Below are positions 42,234 through 50,773 of a DNA stretch of 64,000 nt, one piece after another. Source of the stretch: Rhodobacter sp. (GTDB taxonomy: Bacteria > Pseudomonadota > Alphaproteobacteria > Rhodobacterales > Rhodobacteraceae); assembly GCA_020637595.1 (NCBI GenBank), contig JACKKE010000005.1, positions 124,001-188,000 of the forward strand, written 5' to 3'. Numbering within the stretch: the first letter of the stretch is position 1; each line of letters opens with the position of its first letter. A model generated the notes under the pieces. That model was not told the origin of the DNA and made no database searches. It worked only from the letters and a program-made list of their open reading frames with translations. Position numbers and translations under genes: made by a program.

Positions 42234-43208
42234 ATGGAGACGCGGGCTGGGGTGTTGGATTCGGTGGTCGAGGCGATGGGCGAGACGCCGCTGGTGGCGC
42301 TCGACCGGGTCGTGGCCGCGCTGGGGCTCGACGGGCGGCTGTTGTGCAAGCTCGATTACCTGCTGCCGGGGTTCTCGAAGAAGGACCGCGCGGCACGGGC
42401 GATTATCGAGGCGGCGCGGGCCGAGGGGGCGCTGGCACCGGGGCAGAGCGTGGTCGAGCTGACCTCGGGCAACATGGGCACCGGGCTGGCGATCGTCTGC
42501 GCGGTGCTGGGGCATCCGTTCGTGGCGGTGATGAGCCGGGGGAATTCGCACGAGCGGGCGCGGATGATGGCGGCGCTGGGGGCCGAGGTGGTGCTGGTGC
42601 CGCAGGCCGAGGGCGGCGTGCCGGGCGCGGTGTCGGGGGCCGATCTGGCGCTGGTCGAGGCTGCAGCGCAGCGCCTCACCGCCGAGCGGGGGGCGTTTCG
42701 CGCCGACCAGTTCCGTCACCCGGGCAATCCCGCGGCGCATGAATTCGGCACCGCCGCCGAGATCTGGGCGCAATCGGGTCACACGATCGAGGCCTTTGTC
42801 GATTTCGCGGGGTCTGGCGGCACGCTGGGGGGCATCGCGCTGGCGCTGGGGCCGAAGGGGGTGCGCTGCTATGCGGTCGAGCCGGCCGGGGCCGAGGCAC
42901 TGGCGGGGGGCGATCTGTCGCATCCCGGGCATCCGATCCAGGGGGGTGGATACGGGATGGCGGATCTGGTGCATCTGCAGGGCGTGCCGCTGGCCGGGAT
43001 GCTGGCGGTGACGGGCGACGAGGCGCGCGCGGCGGCGCGGTTGCTGGCCGTGCGCGAGGGGATCTTTGCCGGGTTCTCGACAGGGGCGAACCTGGCCGCA
43101 GCGATCCAGCTGCTGCGCGGGCGCGAGGCGGGCCGGACGGTGGCGTTCCTGGCCTGCGACAGCGGGCTGAAGTATCTGTCGACCGATCTGTGGCCGGATC
43201 TGGTGTGA
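42234..43208 (+). CDS. Cysteine synthase-like PLP enzyme (fold type II)
   Basis: A 324-residue PLP-dependent protein of the tryptophan-synthase-beta family. The PLP Lys is in PGFSKKDRAAR (replacing the usual GSxKDR), the Asn loop is ELTSGNMGTGLAIV, and the phosphate cup GSGGTLGG is complete. C-terminal TGDEARAAARLLAVREGIFAGFSTGAN matches O-acetylserine sulfhydrylase-like enzymes. Because the Lys loop differs (FSKK for SVKD), a substrate other than O-acetylserine is possible. It is alone between lepA and convergent genes. Confidence 0.85.
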   Translation: METRAGVLDSVVEAMGETPLVALDRVVAALGLDGRLLCKLDYLLPGFSKKDRAARAIIEAARAEGALAPGQSVVELTSGNMGTGLAIVCAVLGHPFVAVMSRGNSHERARMMAALGAEVVLVPQAEGGVPGAVSGADLALVEAAAQRLTAERGAFRADQFRHPGNPAAHEFGTAAEIWAQSGHTIEAFVDFAGSGGTLGGIALALGPKGVRCYAVEPAGAEALAGGDLSHPGHPIQGGGYGMADLVHLQGVPLAGMLAVTGDEARAAARLLAVREGIFAGFSTGANLAAAIQLLRGREAGRTVAFLACDSGLKYLSTDLWPDLV

Positions 43209-43220
43209 TTTGGCCGCGTC

Positions 43221-43670
43221 CTAGTCGGTGCACAGGGTCTCGCGCCGGCCGGGCAGGGTGAACACCTCCTGGCAGCCATAGAGCGGGTGCAAGGGCGCAC
43301 AGGTGCTCGAACGTGCCAGGCACAGGCCTTCGCAGTCGCGGGCGGCGGTGCAATGGCGGCCGGCATCGCGGGTCGGGCGGACGCAGGCAAAGAAGCCGCC
43401 GCCGCGGGGCATCAGCTGGCCGCCCTCGCGCTGACAGGCGGCGCGCTGCTGGGCAAGCATCGGTGGATCGGGGGGCGGCAGGGGGGCGAGGGCTTCGACC
43501 GCGACCGCCTCGGCGGGTTCTGTGGCAGGGTCCTCGGCCGGGGCATCGGGCTGCTCTTCGGGCGGGGGCATGGTTTCGGCGGTTGCCGGCGCCTCGCTGA
43601 CCAGTTGCGCCGGCACACAGGCGCTCACACAGGTGCTCAGCAGCATCAGGGCGAGGAGAATCGCGCGCAT
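43221..43670 (-). CDS. Cys-rich secreted protein or lipoprotein
   Basis: A 149-residue protein with an N-terminal hydrophobic signal (AILLALMLLSTCVSAC, two possible lipobox Cys), a Pro/Ala/Glu-rich linker (about 25-72), and a C-terminal domain with eight Cys including CTAARDCEGLC. The domain resembles no family I can name. Disulfide pairing in the periplasm is likely. It lies just downstream of the aldo/keto reductase gene on the same strand (seven-base gap), perhaps cotranscribed. Confidence 0.6.
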   Translation of the reverse strand: MRAILLALMLLSTCVSACVPAQLVSEAPATAETMPPPEEQPDAPAEDPATEPAEAVAVEALAPLPPPDPPMLAQQRAACQREGGQLMPRGGGFFACVRPTRDAGRHCTAARDCEGLCLARSSTCAPLHPLYGCQEVFTLPGRRETLCTD

Positions 43671-43677
43671 CGGGGCC

Positions 43678-44721
43678 TCAATAGGGCAGGGGATGGGCTT
43701 TGTGGGCCGCGTCGATCGCCGCCAGCAGATCGGTGTCCAGCACCATCTCCATCGCCGGCAGCTGCCGCGCCAGGTGTTCGGTGCTGGTCGCGCCCAGGAT
43801 CGGGATCGAGGTGAAGGGCCGCGTCCGGTGCCAGGCCAGCGCCATCTGCACCGGATCGAGCCCCGCTTCGCGCGCCACCCCGAGATAGGCCGCGACGGCG
43901 TCGAACACCCGTGGCGTGATGCGTCCGCCCAGGTCCGGCGTCGCCTGCCGGCGCGAGCCCTCGGGCACCACGTCGCCCGCGTATTTCCCGGTCAACAGAC
44001 CGGTGGCCAGCGGCGAGAACGCCAGCAGCGCCACCCCCTCCATCACGCAGGTCTCGGCCAGGTCGGTGTCGAAAAGCCGCGCCATCAGCGAATATTCGTT
44101 CTGCAGCGTGACGATCCGCGGCAGCCCCTCGGTTTCCGACGGCGCCAGCCACTGGATCAGCCCCCAGGCGGTCTCGTTCGACAGGCCCAGCGCGCCGATC
44201 TTGCCCTCGGCGATCAGGAGCGCGGCCTCGGTCAGAACCTCATGGATATGGGCGCGGACCCGGACCTTGTCGCCTTGCGGCGCATAGGCCCAGTTGCGAC
44301 GGAAATGATAGTGCCCGCGGTTCGGCCAGTGCAGCTGCATCACGTCGATCCGGTCGGTGTTCAGCCGCGTCAGCGAATCCTCGACCGACTGGCGCAGCCG
44401 CGCCGCGCTGATCGACGGCGTGCCGCCCTCGATCACCGGGCTGCCCTTGCCGGTGACCTTGGTGGCGATCACCAGCCGGTCGCGCGCGCCGCCCCTGGCC
44501 AGCCAGGCACCGATCATCGCCTCGGAATGGCCCAGGGTTTCGGGTTTGACGGGGTTCGTCGGATACATCTCGGCGGTGTCGAGGAAATTCACCCCGTGAT
44601 CGAGCGCCATGTCGATCTGGCGGTGGGCGTCGTCCAGCGGGGTCTGCCGTCCCCAGGTCATCGTGCCGAGGCAGAAGGTCGAGACGGCGGGCAGCGAGGG
44701 GGAAAGCGTGATCCGGGTCAT
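43678..44721 (-). CDS. Aldo/keto reductase
   Basis: A 347-residue NADPH-dependent reductase of the Tas-like group: LGTMTWGRQTPLDDAHRQID at the front, catalytic Tyr in DTAEMYP, Lys in VIATKVTGKG, His in MQLHWPNRG, and the NADP-binding SPLATGLLTGKYAG and IPILGATSTEHL. E. coli Tas is the nearest type. The start giving MTRITLSP was chosen because the longer frame adds no conserved residues. It is divergent from the SOS-box promoter of imuA. Confidence 0.9.
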   Translation of the reverse strand: MTRITLSPSLPAVSTFCLGTMTWGRQTPLDDAHRQIDMALDHGVNFLDTAEMYPTNPVKPETLGHSEAMIGAWLARGGARDRLVIATKVTGKGSPVIEGGTPSISAARLRQSVEDSLTRLNTDRIDVMQLHWPNRGHYHFRRNWAYAPQGDKVRVRAHIHEVLTEAALLIAEGKIGALGLSNETAWGLIQWLAPSETEGLPRIVTLQNEYSLMARLFDTDLAETCVMEGVALLAFSPLATGLLTGKYAGDVVPEGSRRQATPDLGGRITPRVFDAVAAYLGVAREAGLDPVQMALAWHRTRPFTSIPILGATSTEHLARQLPAMEMVLDTDLLAAIDAAHKAHPLPY

Positions 44722-44784
44722 GGGGTATCCTGTTTGCGCCGAGACTAGCGGGATCGGGGGGAAAGACAAGGCGCGGGGAATTGA

Positions 44785-44799
44785 GAACATAAAGGGAAC
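44785..44799 (+). promoter_or_regulatory. SOS (LexA) box GAAC-N7-GAAC
   Basis: GAACATAAAGGGAAC is an exact match to the direct-repeat LexA site of Rhodobacter-type alphaproteobacteria. It ends 16 bases before the ImuA start codon and covers a possible TTGAGA -35 element, so DNA damage would be expected to induce the gene. Confidence 0.85.
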
Positions 44800-44815
44800 A
44801 TGCTAGGTTGGACAA

Positions 44816-45466
44816 ATGACCGCCATCCCCGATTCCGCGCCCGCTCCTTTGCAGGCCGCCGCCCTGGCGCAGCGGCTGGTCGAGGCCAGTCGCCCGGCGT
44901 CCCCAACCCCGGCTCCGCTGATGCCTGTGCCGCAGATGGCACTGGCGCGTGGGCGGGTGCATGAGGTCGCGGGGCCGGCGCGGCGCACGCTGGCGGCGCT
45001 GGCCGCGGGGATGGCGGGGGGCGAGGGGCCGGTTCTGTGGCTGCAGCCGGGCTGGGCGAGCGAGGGTCTGTGCGCGCAGGGGCTGCGGCCGCTGGTGGCC
45101 GATCCGGGGGCACTGATCCTGGCGCGGGCGACGACGACGCTGGACCTTCTGTGGGCCGCGGAAGAGGCGCTGCGCGCGGGCAGCGTGGCGCTGGTGATCG
45201 CCGCCTTGCCGGAACCGCCCGACCTGCGCCAGATCCGGCGGCTGCATCTGGCGGCCGAGGACGGGCTGACGCGCAACCGTCGGGCGGGGCCTGCGCCGCT
45301 GGGGCTGGTCTATGCGCAGGACAGCGCCGCGGGGCGCTGCCCCGGGGTCGAAAGCCGCTGGGCGCTGCACCCGCTGCCGGCCGGGGGCTGGCGGCTGGAC
45401 CGGCTGCTGGCGCGCGGTCAACCGCCCGCCGACTGGACCCTGACAACGCTGCCCCGCCCCGCCTGA
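44816..45466 (+). CDS. imuA: ImuA-family SOS mutagenesis protein
   Basis: A 216-residue RecA/SulA-like protein: GRVHEVAGPARRTLAALAAGMAG near 46-68, VLWLQPGWASEGLCAQGL, and RATTTLDLLWAAEEALRAGSVALVIAALPEPPDLRQIRRLHLAAE match ImuA proteins that act with ImuB and DnaE2 in error-prone repair. A perfect SOS box stands directly upstream. Unusually, imuB and dnaE2 do not follow; the next genes are the convergent nusB-rib cluster. Thus it is an orphan or the partners lie elsewhere. Confidence 0.8.
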   Translation: MTAIPDSAPAPLQAAALAQRLVEASRPASPTPAPLMPVPQMALARGRVHEVAGPARRTLAALAAGMAGGEGPVLWLQPGWASEGLCAQGLRPLVADPGALILARATTTLDLLWAAEEALRAGSVALVIAALPEPPDLRQIRRLHLAAEDGLTRNRRAGPAPLGLVYAQDSAAGRCPGVESRWALHPLPAGGWRLDRLLARGQPPADWTLTTLPRPA

Positions 45467-45479
45467 GCGCACCCGCGCC

Positions 45480-45580
45480 CTTTCATCTTGCCCCAAATAC
45501 GCACGGGGGGATCCAACGGGGGGCGCGTGCGCCCCCCTTGGCGAGGGGGTTCGGGGGGCGAGAAGCCCCCCGACACGCCG
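45480..45580 (-). repeat. Intergenic repeat with GCGTATTT core, copy 2
   Basis: On the minus strand the core reads GCGTATTTGGGGCAAGATGAAAG (the complement of 45480-45502) and is preceded by two strong G/C hairpins (GGGGGGCTTCTCGCCCCCC and GGGGGGCGCACGCGCCCCCC). The copy lies between the convergent imuA and nusB genes and may end both transcripts. Confidence 0.78.
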
Positions 45581-45584
45581 TCTC

Positions 45585-46055
45585 TCAGCCCGAAAACGCC
45601 TCGGGCCGGGCCTCGCGCGCCATGTGGTCCAGCACTGCGTTGACGAATTTCGACTCGCGGCCTTCCGGGAAGAAGGCCTGCGCCAGTTGCACGAATTCGG
45701 TGATGATCACCCGCGGCGGCGTGGTGGTCTCGATCAGCTCGGCACCGGCGGCGCGAAACAGGGCGCGCAGCGTCGGGTCGATGCGGGCGATCGGCCATTT
45801 GGCGACCAGCGCGCGGTCGGTCATCTGGTCGATTGCCGCCTGCTGGTCCACCGCCATCTCGATCAGCTTGCGGAACAGCCCGATATCGGCTTCGACCCAG
45901 GATTCATCCTCGCCCTCGGCGCCGATCCGGTGGGTTTCGAACTCGCGCCGGACCTGCTCGACCGTCTGGCCCGAGCTTTCCATCTGAAACAGCGCCTGCA
46001 CGGCATAGAACCGCGCCGCCGCGCGCAGGGCGCGCCTCTCGTCGGGCTTCGTCAT
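45585..46055 (-). CDS. nusB: Transcription antitermination factor NusB
   Basis: A 156-residue all-helical NusB protein: RRALRAAARFYAVQALFQMESSGQ at the front, DRALVAKWPIARIDPTLRALFRAAGAELI in the middle and FVQLAQAFFPEGRESKFVNAVLDHMARE at the end. It binds boxA RNA with NusE in rRNA antitermination. It overlaps the end of ribH by four bases. The ribB-ribH-nusB order is common in alphaproteobacteria. Confidence 0.94.
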   Translation of the reverse strand: MTKPDERRALRAAARFYAVQALFQMESSGQTVEQVRREFETHRIGAEGEDESWVEADIGLFRKLIEMAVDQQAAIDQMTDRALVAKWPIARIDPTLRALFRAAGAELIETTTPPRVIITEFVQLAQAFFPEGRESKFVNAVLDHMAREARPEAFSG

Positions 46056-46591
46056 GCCTTGTCGCCCCCTTCGGCCAGCAGGATCGTGTCGCCCATCGGC
46101 CGGAAGCCGACAGTGCCCTTGGGCTGACCCCAGCGCCGCGCCAGGGCGATCAGGTGCAGCGCCGCCGCCGCCGCGCCGCCGCCCTTGTCCTGGTCCTCAG
46201 GGTTGGCGCGCACATGCGCCTGCTCATAGGTTTCCACGGTCAGGATGCCGTTGCCCAGGCAAGCGCCCTGCAGCCCCAGCAGGGTCAGCGCGCGCGAGCT
46301 GTCGTTGCAGACGGTGTCGTAATGCGTGGTCTCGCCGCGGATCACGCAGCCGAGCGCGACATAGCCGTCGAAATTGGCCATCCGGTGCGCCTGGCCGATC
46401 GCCACCGGCACTTCCAGCGCGCCGGGGACCTCGATCAGCTCATGCGTGGCGCCGGCCTTGTCCAGCGTGGCGCGGGCGCCGGCGATCATCAGATCGGCGA
46501 TCTGGCGGTAATAGGGGGCCACGACGATCAGCACCTTCACGGGCTTGTCGAAGACGGGCAGCGGCAGGGTGTAGTGGCTGGCTCCGGCCAT
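46052..46591 (-). CDS. ribH: 6,7-Dimethyl-8-ribityllumazine synthase
   Basis: A 179-residue lumazine synthase, which condenses dihydroxybutanone phosphate with the ribitylaminopyrimidine in riboflavin synthesis. Substrate loops are EVPGALEVPVAIGQA and GCVIRGETTHYDTVCNDS with the catalytic His in the ETTHYD segment. It lies five bases after ribB and overlaps nusB, in one operon. Confidence 0.95.
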   Translation of the reverse strand: MAGASHYTLPLPVFDKPVKVLIVVAPYYRQIADLMIAGARATLDKAGATHELIEVPGALEVPVAIGQAHRMANFDGYVALGCVIRGETTHYDTVCNDSSRALTLLGLQGACLGNGILTVETYEQAHVRANPEDQDKGGGAAAAALHLIALARRWGQPKGTVGFRPMGDTILLAEGGDKA

Positions 46592-46595
46592 GCGC

Positions 46596-47713
46596 TCACT
46601 CCTTGGGAATCGGGCGGGTGCCCGCGATGTTGAGCCCGTAGGCCTCGAGGCCCACGACGCGCGGTGTGGGCGAATTGGTGACCAGCGTCAGCCGGTGCAG
46701 GCCCAGCGCGGCGAGGATCTGCGCGCCCAGCCCATACTGGCGCAGCGTCTGCGGCGAGGCCGCGTCGTCGAGCGCCAGCTTCATCCCCGTGTCGCGCAAC
46801 AGCACGACGACGCCGCGCCCCTCGGCCGCGATCAGTTTCATCGCGCCGCGCAGGTCGCCGGCGTGGCCTTCGCCGATGCCCAGCACATCCTCGAGCGCGT
46901 TCATCGCGTGCATCCGCACCAGAACCGGTGCCGGATCGGCCAGGTCGCCCATCGACAGCACGACATGTTCCGAGCCATGCGTCTGGTCGGTGAAGACCCG
47001 CATGTCCCAGGTGCCGCCGTGGACCGAGCGCACCTGGCGCTGGGCGGTCTCGCGCACCAGGTTGTCGTGGCGCCGGCGATAGGCGATCAGGTCGCTGATC
47101 GTGCCGATTTTCAGATTGTGCTTTTGCGCGAAGGCGACGAGGTCGGGCAGGCGCGCCATCTCGCCGTCGTCTTTCATAATTTCGCAGATCACCCCCGACG
47201 GGTTGAGCCCGGCCAGCCGCGAGATGTCCACCGCGGCCTCGGTATGCCCGGCGCGCACCAGCACCCCGCCCTCGCGCGCGCGCAGCGGGAAGATGTGGCC
47301 GGGTGTGGCGATGTCGGCGCCGGTTTTCGACGGTCGATGGCCACCGCGACGGTGCGCGCGCGGTCATAGGCGGAAATCCCGGTGGTCACCCCCTCGCGCG
47401 CCTCGATCGAGACGGTGAAGGCGGTTTCGTGCCGCGAGGCGTTGTTCGTGGACATCAGCGGCAGGCCCAGCGCGTCGATCCGGGGCCCCGGCATCGACAG
47501 GCAGATCAGCCCGCGGCCGTGGGTGGCCATGAAGTTGATCGCTTCGGGGGTCGCCATCTGCGCGGGGATCACCAGATCGCCCTCGTTCTCGCGGTCCTCG
47601 TGGTCGACAAGGACGAACATGCGGCCGTTGCGTGCCTCGTCGATGATCTCCTCGATCGACGAGATCGCGTCATGCCAGTTTTCCTCGACCGGGCCGGGCT
47701 TCTCGTAGTCCAT
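46596..47713 (-). pseudogene. ribB: ribB: DHBP synthase with degenerate RibA domain, frameshifted
   Basis: The N-terminal frame has 3,4-dihydroxy-2-butanone-4-phosphate synthase motifs (VDHEDRENEGDLVIPAQM, THGRGLICLS, GVTTGISAYDRARTV). At 47324-47327 a run of four T (A on the coding strand) should hold five: one more base joins the frame to LVRAGHTEAAVDISRLAGLNPSGVI and a C-terminal GTP cyclohydrolase II-like domain. That domain lacks the zinc Cys triad and the RQEGRGIG loop (here RDTGMKLAL), so only DHBP synthesis would be active, as in related Rhodobacterales RibB. A frameshift in a riboflavin gene that is usually essential suggests a sequencing or assembly error, though a real mutation is possible. 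Confidence 0.85.
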
Positions 47714-47769
47714 CCTGCGCTCCTGGTGTGTCTGGGGGTGAGATAGCGCAAGGGCGGGCGGGTGAAAGG

Positions 47770-47867
47770 GGCGGAAGGCGGGTTGGGGGGCCGCAAGCCC
47801 CCAAACCCCCGCCCTAAGGGGGCACGCCCCTTTGGGAAACCCGTGCGTATTTCGGACAAGATGAAAG
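47770..47867 (+). repeat. Intergenic repeat with GCGTATTT core, copy 3
   Basis: A G/C-rich hairpin stretch (GGGGGGCCGCAAGCCCCC and the following CCCCCGCCCTAAGGGGG) is followed by the core GCGTATTTCGGACAAGATGAAAG at 47845-47867. It lies between ribB and the P-type ATPase gene and shares order and orientation of parts with the two other copies. Confidence 0.78.
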
Positions 47868-47875
47868 GGCGGGTG

Positions 47876-49765
47876 TCAGGCGCGGGCGGGTTTGCGGTCG
47901 GCGCGGATCGGGTCGGACAGCAGGCGCAGGCCATTGAGCACGACGAGCAGCGTGCCGCCTTCGTGGCTGATCACCGCCAGGGGCAGCGGCAGGTCGAAGA
48001 ACAGCCCGCCGATGACCAGCACCAGCATCGCGCCGATCGCGAAGGTCAGGTTCTGGCGGACGATGCGGGCGGTGCGGCGGGCGAGGCGGTGGGCCTCGGC
48101 GAGCCGGGTCATGTCCTCGGAGAGGAAGGCCACGTCGGCAGCCTGCAGCGCCACCTCGGAGCCTGCGGCGCCCATTGCGATGCCGACATCGGCACGCGCC
48201 AGCGCCGCCGCGTCATTGACCCCGTCCCCGACAAAGGCCACCCGGCCGCGTTCGGCCATGCTGCCGATCAGGCGGACCTTGTCGCCGGGCAGCAGTTCGG
48301 CGTGGATCTCCTCGGGGTTGAGGCCGAGTTCCCGGCCGATCCTGAGCGCGACGGCGTGGCGGTCGCCGGTCATCATCGCCCGTTCGCGCACCCCGCCGGC
48401 GAGGAGCGCCAGCAGACCGGCCCTGGAACTGTCGCGCGGGCGGTCGGCGACAGTGACCACGCCCAGGATACGCGGGCCGCGCCCGGCATAGGTCACGGTC
48501 TGCGCGTCCTCGGTGAGCGCCGCGAGCACCGGATCGTCCAGCTGCGCGCCCATGCGCGCGGCGATGCGGGCGTTGCCGGCCCAGAGCGGACCCTCGGTGT
48601 CGTGGCCCTCGATCCCCTCGCTGGCGGTCGAGGTCACGTCACGCACCGGGGCCGGGGTCAGGGCGCGGCGTTCGGCCTCGGCGCGGATGGCGGCGGCAAT
48701 GGGGTGTTCGGACTGTGCCTCGAGCCCGGCGAGCAGGGCGAGGAAAGCGTCATCGGCGCCATCCGGTGTCCAGATCGCGGTGACCTCGGCCTTGCCGGTG
48801 GTCAGCGTGCCGGTCTTGTCGAAGGCAAATGCGTTGACGTCGGCCAGGGTTTCCAGCGCCGCGCCGCCCTTGAACAGCACGCCGCCGCGCGCCGCCGCAC
48901 TGAGCGCGGACAGGATCGCTGCCGGCACCGAGATCACCACCGCGCAGGGGCTGGCGGCGACCAGCAGCGTCGCCGCCCGGTAGAGGGCGGCGTCCCAGCC
49001 CCAGCCCAGCGCCAGGAAGGCCAGCAGCGCCAGCGCCGAACCGGCCAGCACCGCCAAAGTATAGCGTTGGCCGAACCAGGCGCTGAAGCGTTCCGAGGGG
49101 GCCTTGGCGGCCTGGGCCTCGGTCACCAGGGCGATCATCCGCGCGACGGTGCTTTCGGCGCTGCCGCGGGTCACGGTGACGTCCAGCACACCGTCGAGGT
49201 TGACGGTGGCCTCGAACACCGGCGCGCCGGGCTCCTTGTGCACCGGCATGGATTCGCCGGTGATGGTGGATTCGTCGAGCGAGCCGGCGCCCTCGGCGAT
49301 CACCCCGTCGACCGGCACCCGCGCACCGGGGCGCAGCACCACCGTGTCGCCGGGTGCCAGATCGGCCACGGCGACCTCGGTCACGCCGGAGGGGCCGCGG
49401 CGCAGGGCGCGGTCGGGCCGCAGCGCCATCAGCGCCTCGACCGCGCGGCGGGCACGTCCCATCGCGCGGTCCTCGAGCGTGTTCGAGATCGAGAACAGTG
49501 TGAGCAGCACGCCGCCTTCCATCGTCGCGCCGACCGCCGCCGCGGCAATGGCCGCGACGACCATCAGCAGGTCGATGTCGAGCGTGCGGTCGCGGAACAA
49601 TTCGCGCAGGGCGGTCAGCAGGGCCGGCACGCCGCCGGCCAGATAGACGACGCCCAGGGCGATGTGCTCGGCCGCCGGCATGCCGAGGATCCAGCGCGCG
49701 AAGGCGGCCAGCACGAGGCCCGCCACCGTCAGGATGCTCAGTCCGAGCGCGGTTCTGTCACTCAT
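47876..49765 (-). CDS. P1B-4-type heavy-metal translocating ATPase
   Basis: A 629-residue metal pump with about six membrane helices and no N-terminal HMA metal-binding domain. Phosphorylation motif DKTGTLTTGKAE, phosphatase loop TGES, hinge GDGVNDAAAL, and a membrane SPCA motif (VAASPCAVVIS) are present, as is HEGGTLLVVLNGLRLL in the last helices. SPC plus HEGG is the signature of the P1B-4 subgroup, which exports cobalt, iron or related divalent ions. The start ATG follows a noncoding region. No metal regulator is adjacent. Confidence 0.9.
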   Translation of the reverse strand: MSDRTALGLSILTVAGLVLAAFARWILGMPAAEHIALGVVYLAGGVPALLTALRELFRDRTLDIDLLMVVAAIAAAAVGATMEGGVLLTLFSISNTLEDRAMGRARRAVEALMALRPDRALRRGPSGVTEVAVADLAPGDTVVLRPGARVPVDGVIAEGAGSLDESTITGESMPVHKEPGAPVFEATVNLDGVLDVTVTRGSAESTVARMIALVTEAQAAKAPSERFSAWFGQRYTLAVLAGSALALLAFLALGWGWDAALYRAATLLVAASPCAVVISVPAAILSALSAAARGGVLFKGGAALETLADVNAFAFDKTGTLTTGKAEVTAIWTPDGADDAFLALLAGLEAQSEHPIAAAIRAEAERRALTPAPVRDVTSTASEGIEGHDTEGPLWAGNARIAARMGAQLDDPVLAALTEDAQTVTYAGRGPRILGVVTVADRPRDSSRAGLLALLAGGVRERAMMTGDRHAVALRIGRELGLNPEEIHAELLPGDKVRLIGSMAERGRVAFVGDGVNDAAALARADVGIAMGAAGSEVALQAADVAFLSEDMTRLAEAHRLARRTARIVRQNLTFAIGAMLVLVIGGLFFDLPLPLAVISHEGGTLLVVLNGLRLLSDPIRADRKPARA

Positions 49766-50043
49766 GCACGGTTTGCCTCTTGCCGTCTGCGCCAGACAGA
49801 AGATCACGCTGCGGCGCGGAAGGGAATGACCTAGAGCAAGCGCGGGAATGGGGCGTTGGTCCGGGAAAGGGGCCGCGCGTCGCTTTCTTGGTGTTGTCCA
49901 CAGGAAATATTTCTTTACAGGGTTCCCGATTTCGCCCACCATATCTAGTAAGAACGGCAACATGAGAATGCCGCACCTTGCCGCCCTACGCAGATTGTTG
50001 TGGGTCGGGCATCTGTTGAGGCTAGAACAGAGAAAGCCGGGAC

Positions 50044-50547
50044 ATGGCCCTGTCCGAGGACACCTATCTGACCGATGAGATCCACCCGATCGATATCGTC
50101 GAAACTCTGGCCGAGCATCACGCATGGGAATTCGACCGCGTCGCCGATGACCAGATCGCGATGGCGGTCGAGGGGCAGTGGCGCAGCTACTCGCTGACGC
50201 TGGCCTGGTCCGGTGCCGACGAGACGCTGCGGTTGATCTGCACCTTCGAGATGGAGCCGCCCGACGACCGTCTGGCCGAGCTTTACGAGACCCTGAACCT
50301 GACCAACGACATGGTCTGGGCCGGGGGCTTTACCTATTGGGCGCAGCAGCGACTGATGGTCTGGCGCTATGGCCTGTTGATGTCGGGCGGGCAGGTTGCC
50401 GCGCCCGAGCAGATCGACACGATGATCCGCAATGCCATCGGCGCCTGCGAGCGGTTCTATCCGGCGTTCCAACTGGTGGCCTGGGCCGACCGCGCGCCGG
50501 GCGATGCGCTGAAGCTGGCGATCGCGCAGGCTTACGGGCGCGCCTGA
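50044..50547 (+). CDS. YbjN domain protein
   Basis: A 167-residue protein of the YbjN/DUF1790 type: DIVETLAEHHAWEFDRVADDQIAMAVEG, LICTFEMEPPDDRLAELYETLNLTNDMVWAGGF and MIRNAIGACERFYPAFQLVAWADRAPG. Such genes usually precede proC in Rhodobacterales; here a tiny gene and a LysR regulator have come between. The function is unknown. The 278 bases upstream are AT-richer around 49900-49960 and likely hold its promoter. Its end overlaps the tail of the small minus-strand gene by 16 bases. Confidence 0.82.
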   Translation: MALSEDTYLTDEIHPIDIVETLAEHHAWEFDRVADDQIAMAVEGQWRSYSLTLAWSGADETLRLICTFEMEPPDDRLAELYETLNLTNDMVWAGGFTYWAQQRLMVWRYGLLMSGGQVAAPEQIDTMIRNAIGACERFYPAFQLVAWADRAPGDALKLAIAQAYGRA

Positions 50548-50690
50548 TCGGGGCCGGAAGCCGGGGCGCTCAGCGCCGCGGGGTCAAAGGGCAGGTCTGC
50601 CCTTTCGCGTTCGCTCATCCGGGCGATGTCGGGGTGAAACAGCGGGTCGCGCCACCAGCGGGCGCATCTCCGGGTTATGTCCTGCAGCAT
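50532..50690 (-). CDS. Small DUF1127-like protein (52 aa)
   Basis: An ATG preceded by an excellent AAAAGGAGAC site opens a 52-codon frame with basic and tryptophan-rich front (ITRRCARWWRDPLFHPDIA) and MSERERADLPFDPAALS, which recalls the RLARW...LSDRELADIG pattern of DUF1127 proteins. It is divergent from the LysR-type gene 83 bases away and so is its probable target. It lies tail-to-tail with the YbjN gene. The strong ribosome site, codon composition and setting support a real gene. Confidence 0.6.
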   Translation of the reverse strand: MLQDITRRCARWWRDPLFHPDIARMSERERADLPFDPAALSAPASGPDQARP

Positions 50691-50773
50691 GAGATGTCTC
50701 CTTTTCTACAGGGTGACCGATTTGGGGCGCCGTGAAAATTGACTTGTCGAGTGCCGGGTTTTAGAAAATCTAT

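Noticed and set aside
42073..42396. N-terminal extension of LepA upstream of MTELDR
   Set aside because: The 108 extra codons are Pro/Ala-rich, overlap the PLP enzyme start, and are absent from LepA proteins.
47762..49834. A 690-codon plus-strand open frame opposite the P-type ATPase
   Set aside because: No family pattern and repetitive His/Gly/Gln composition; the minus strand carries all ATPase motifs.
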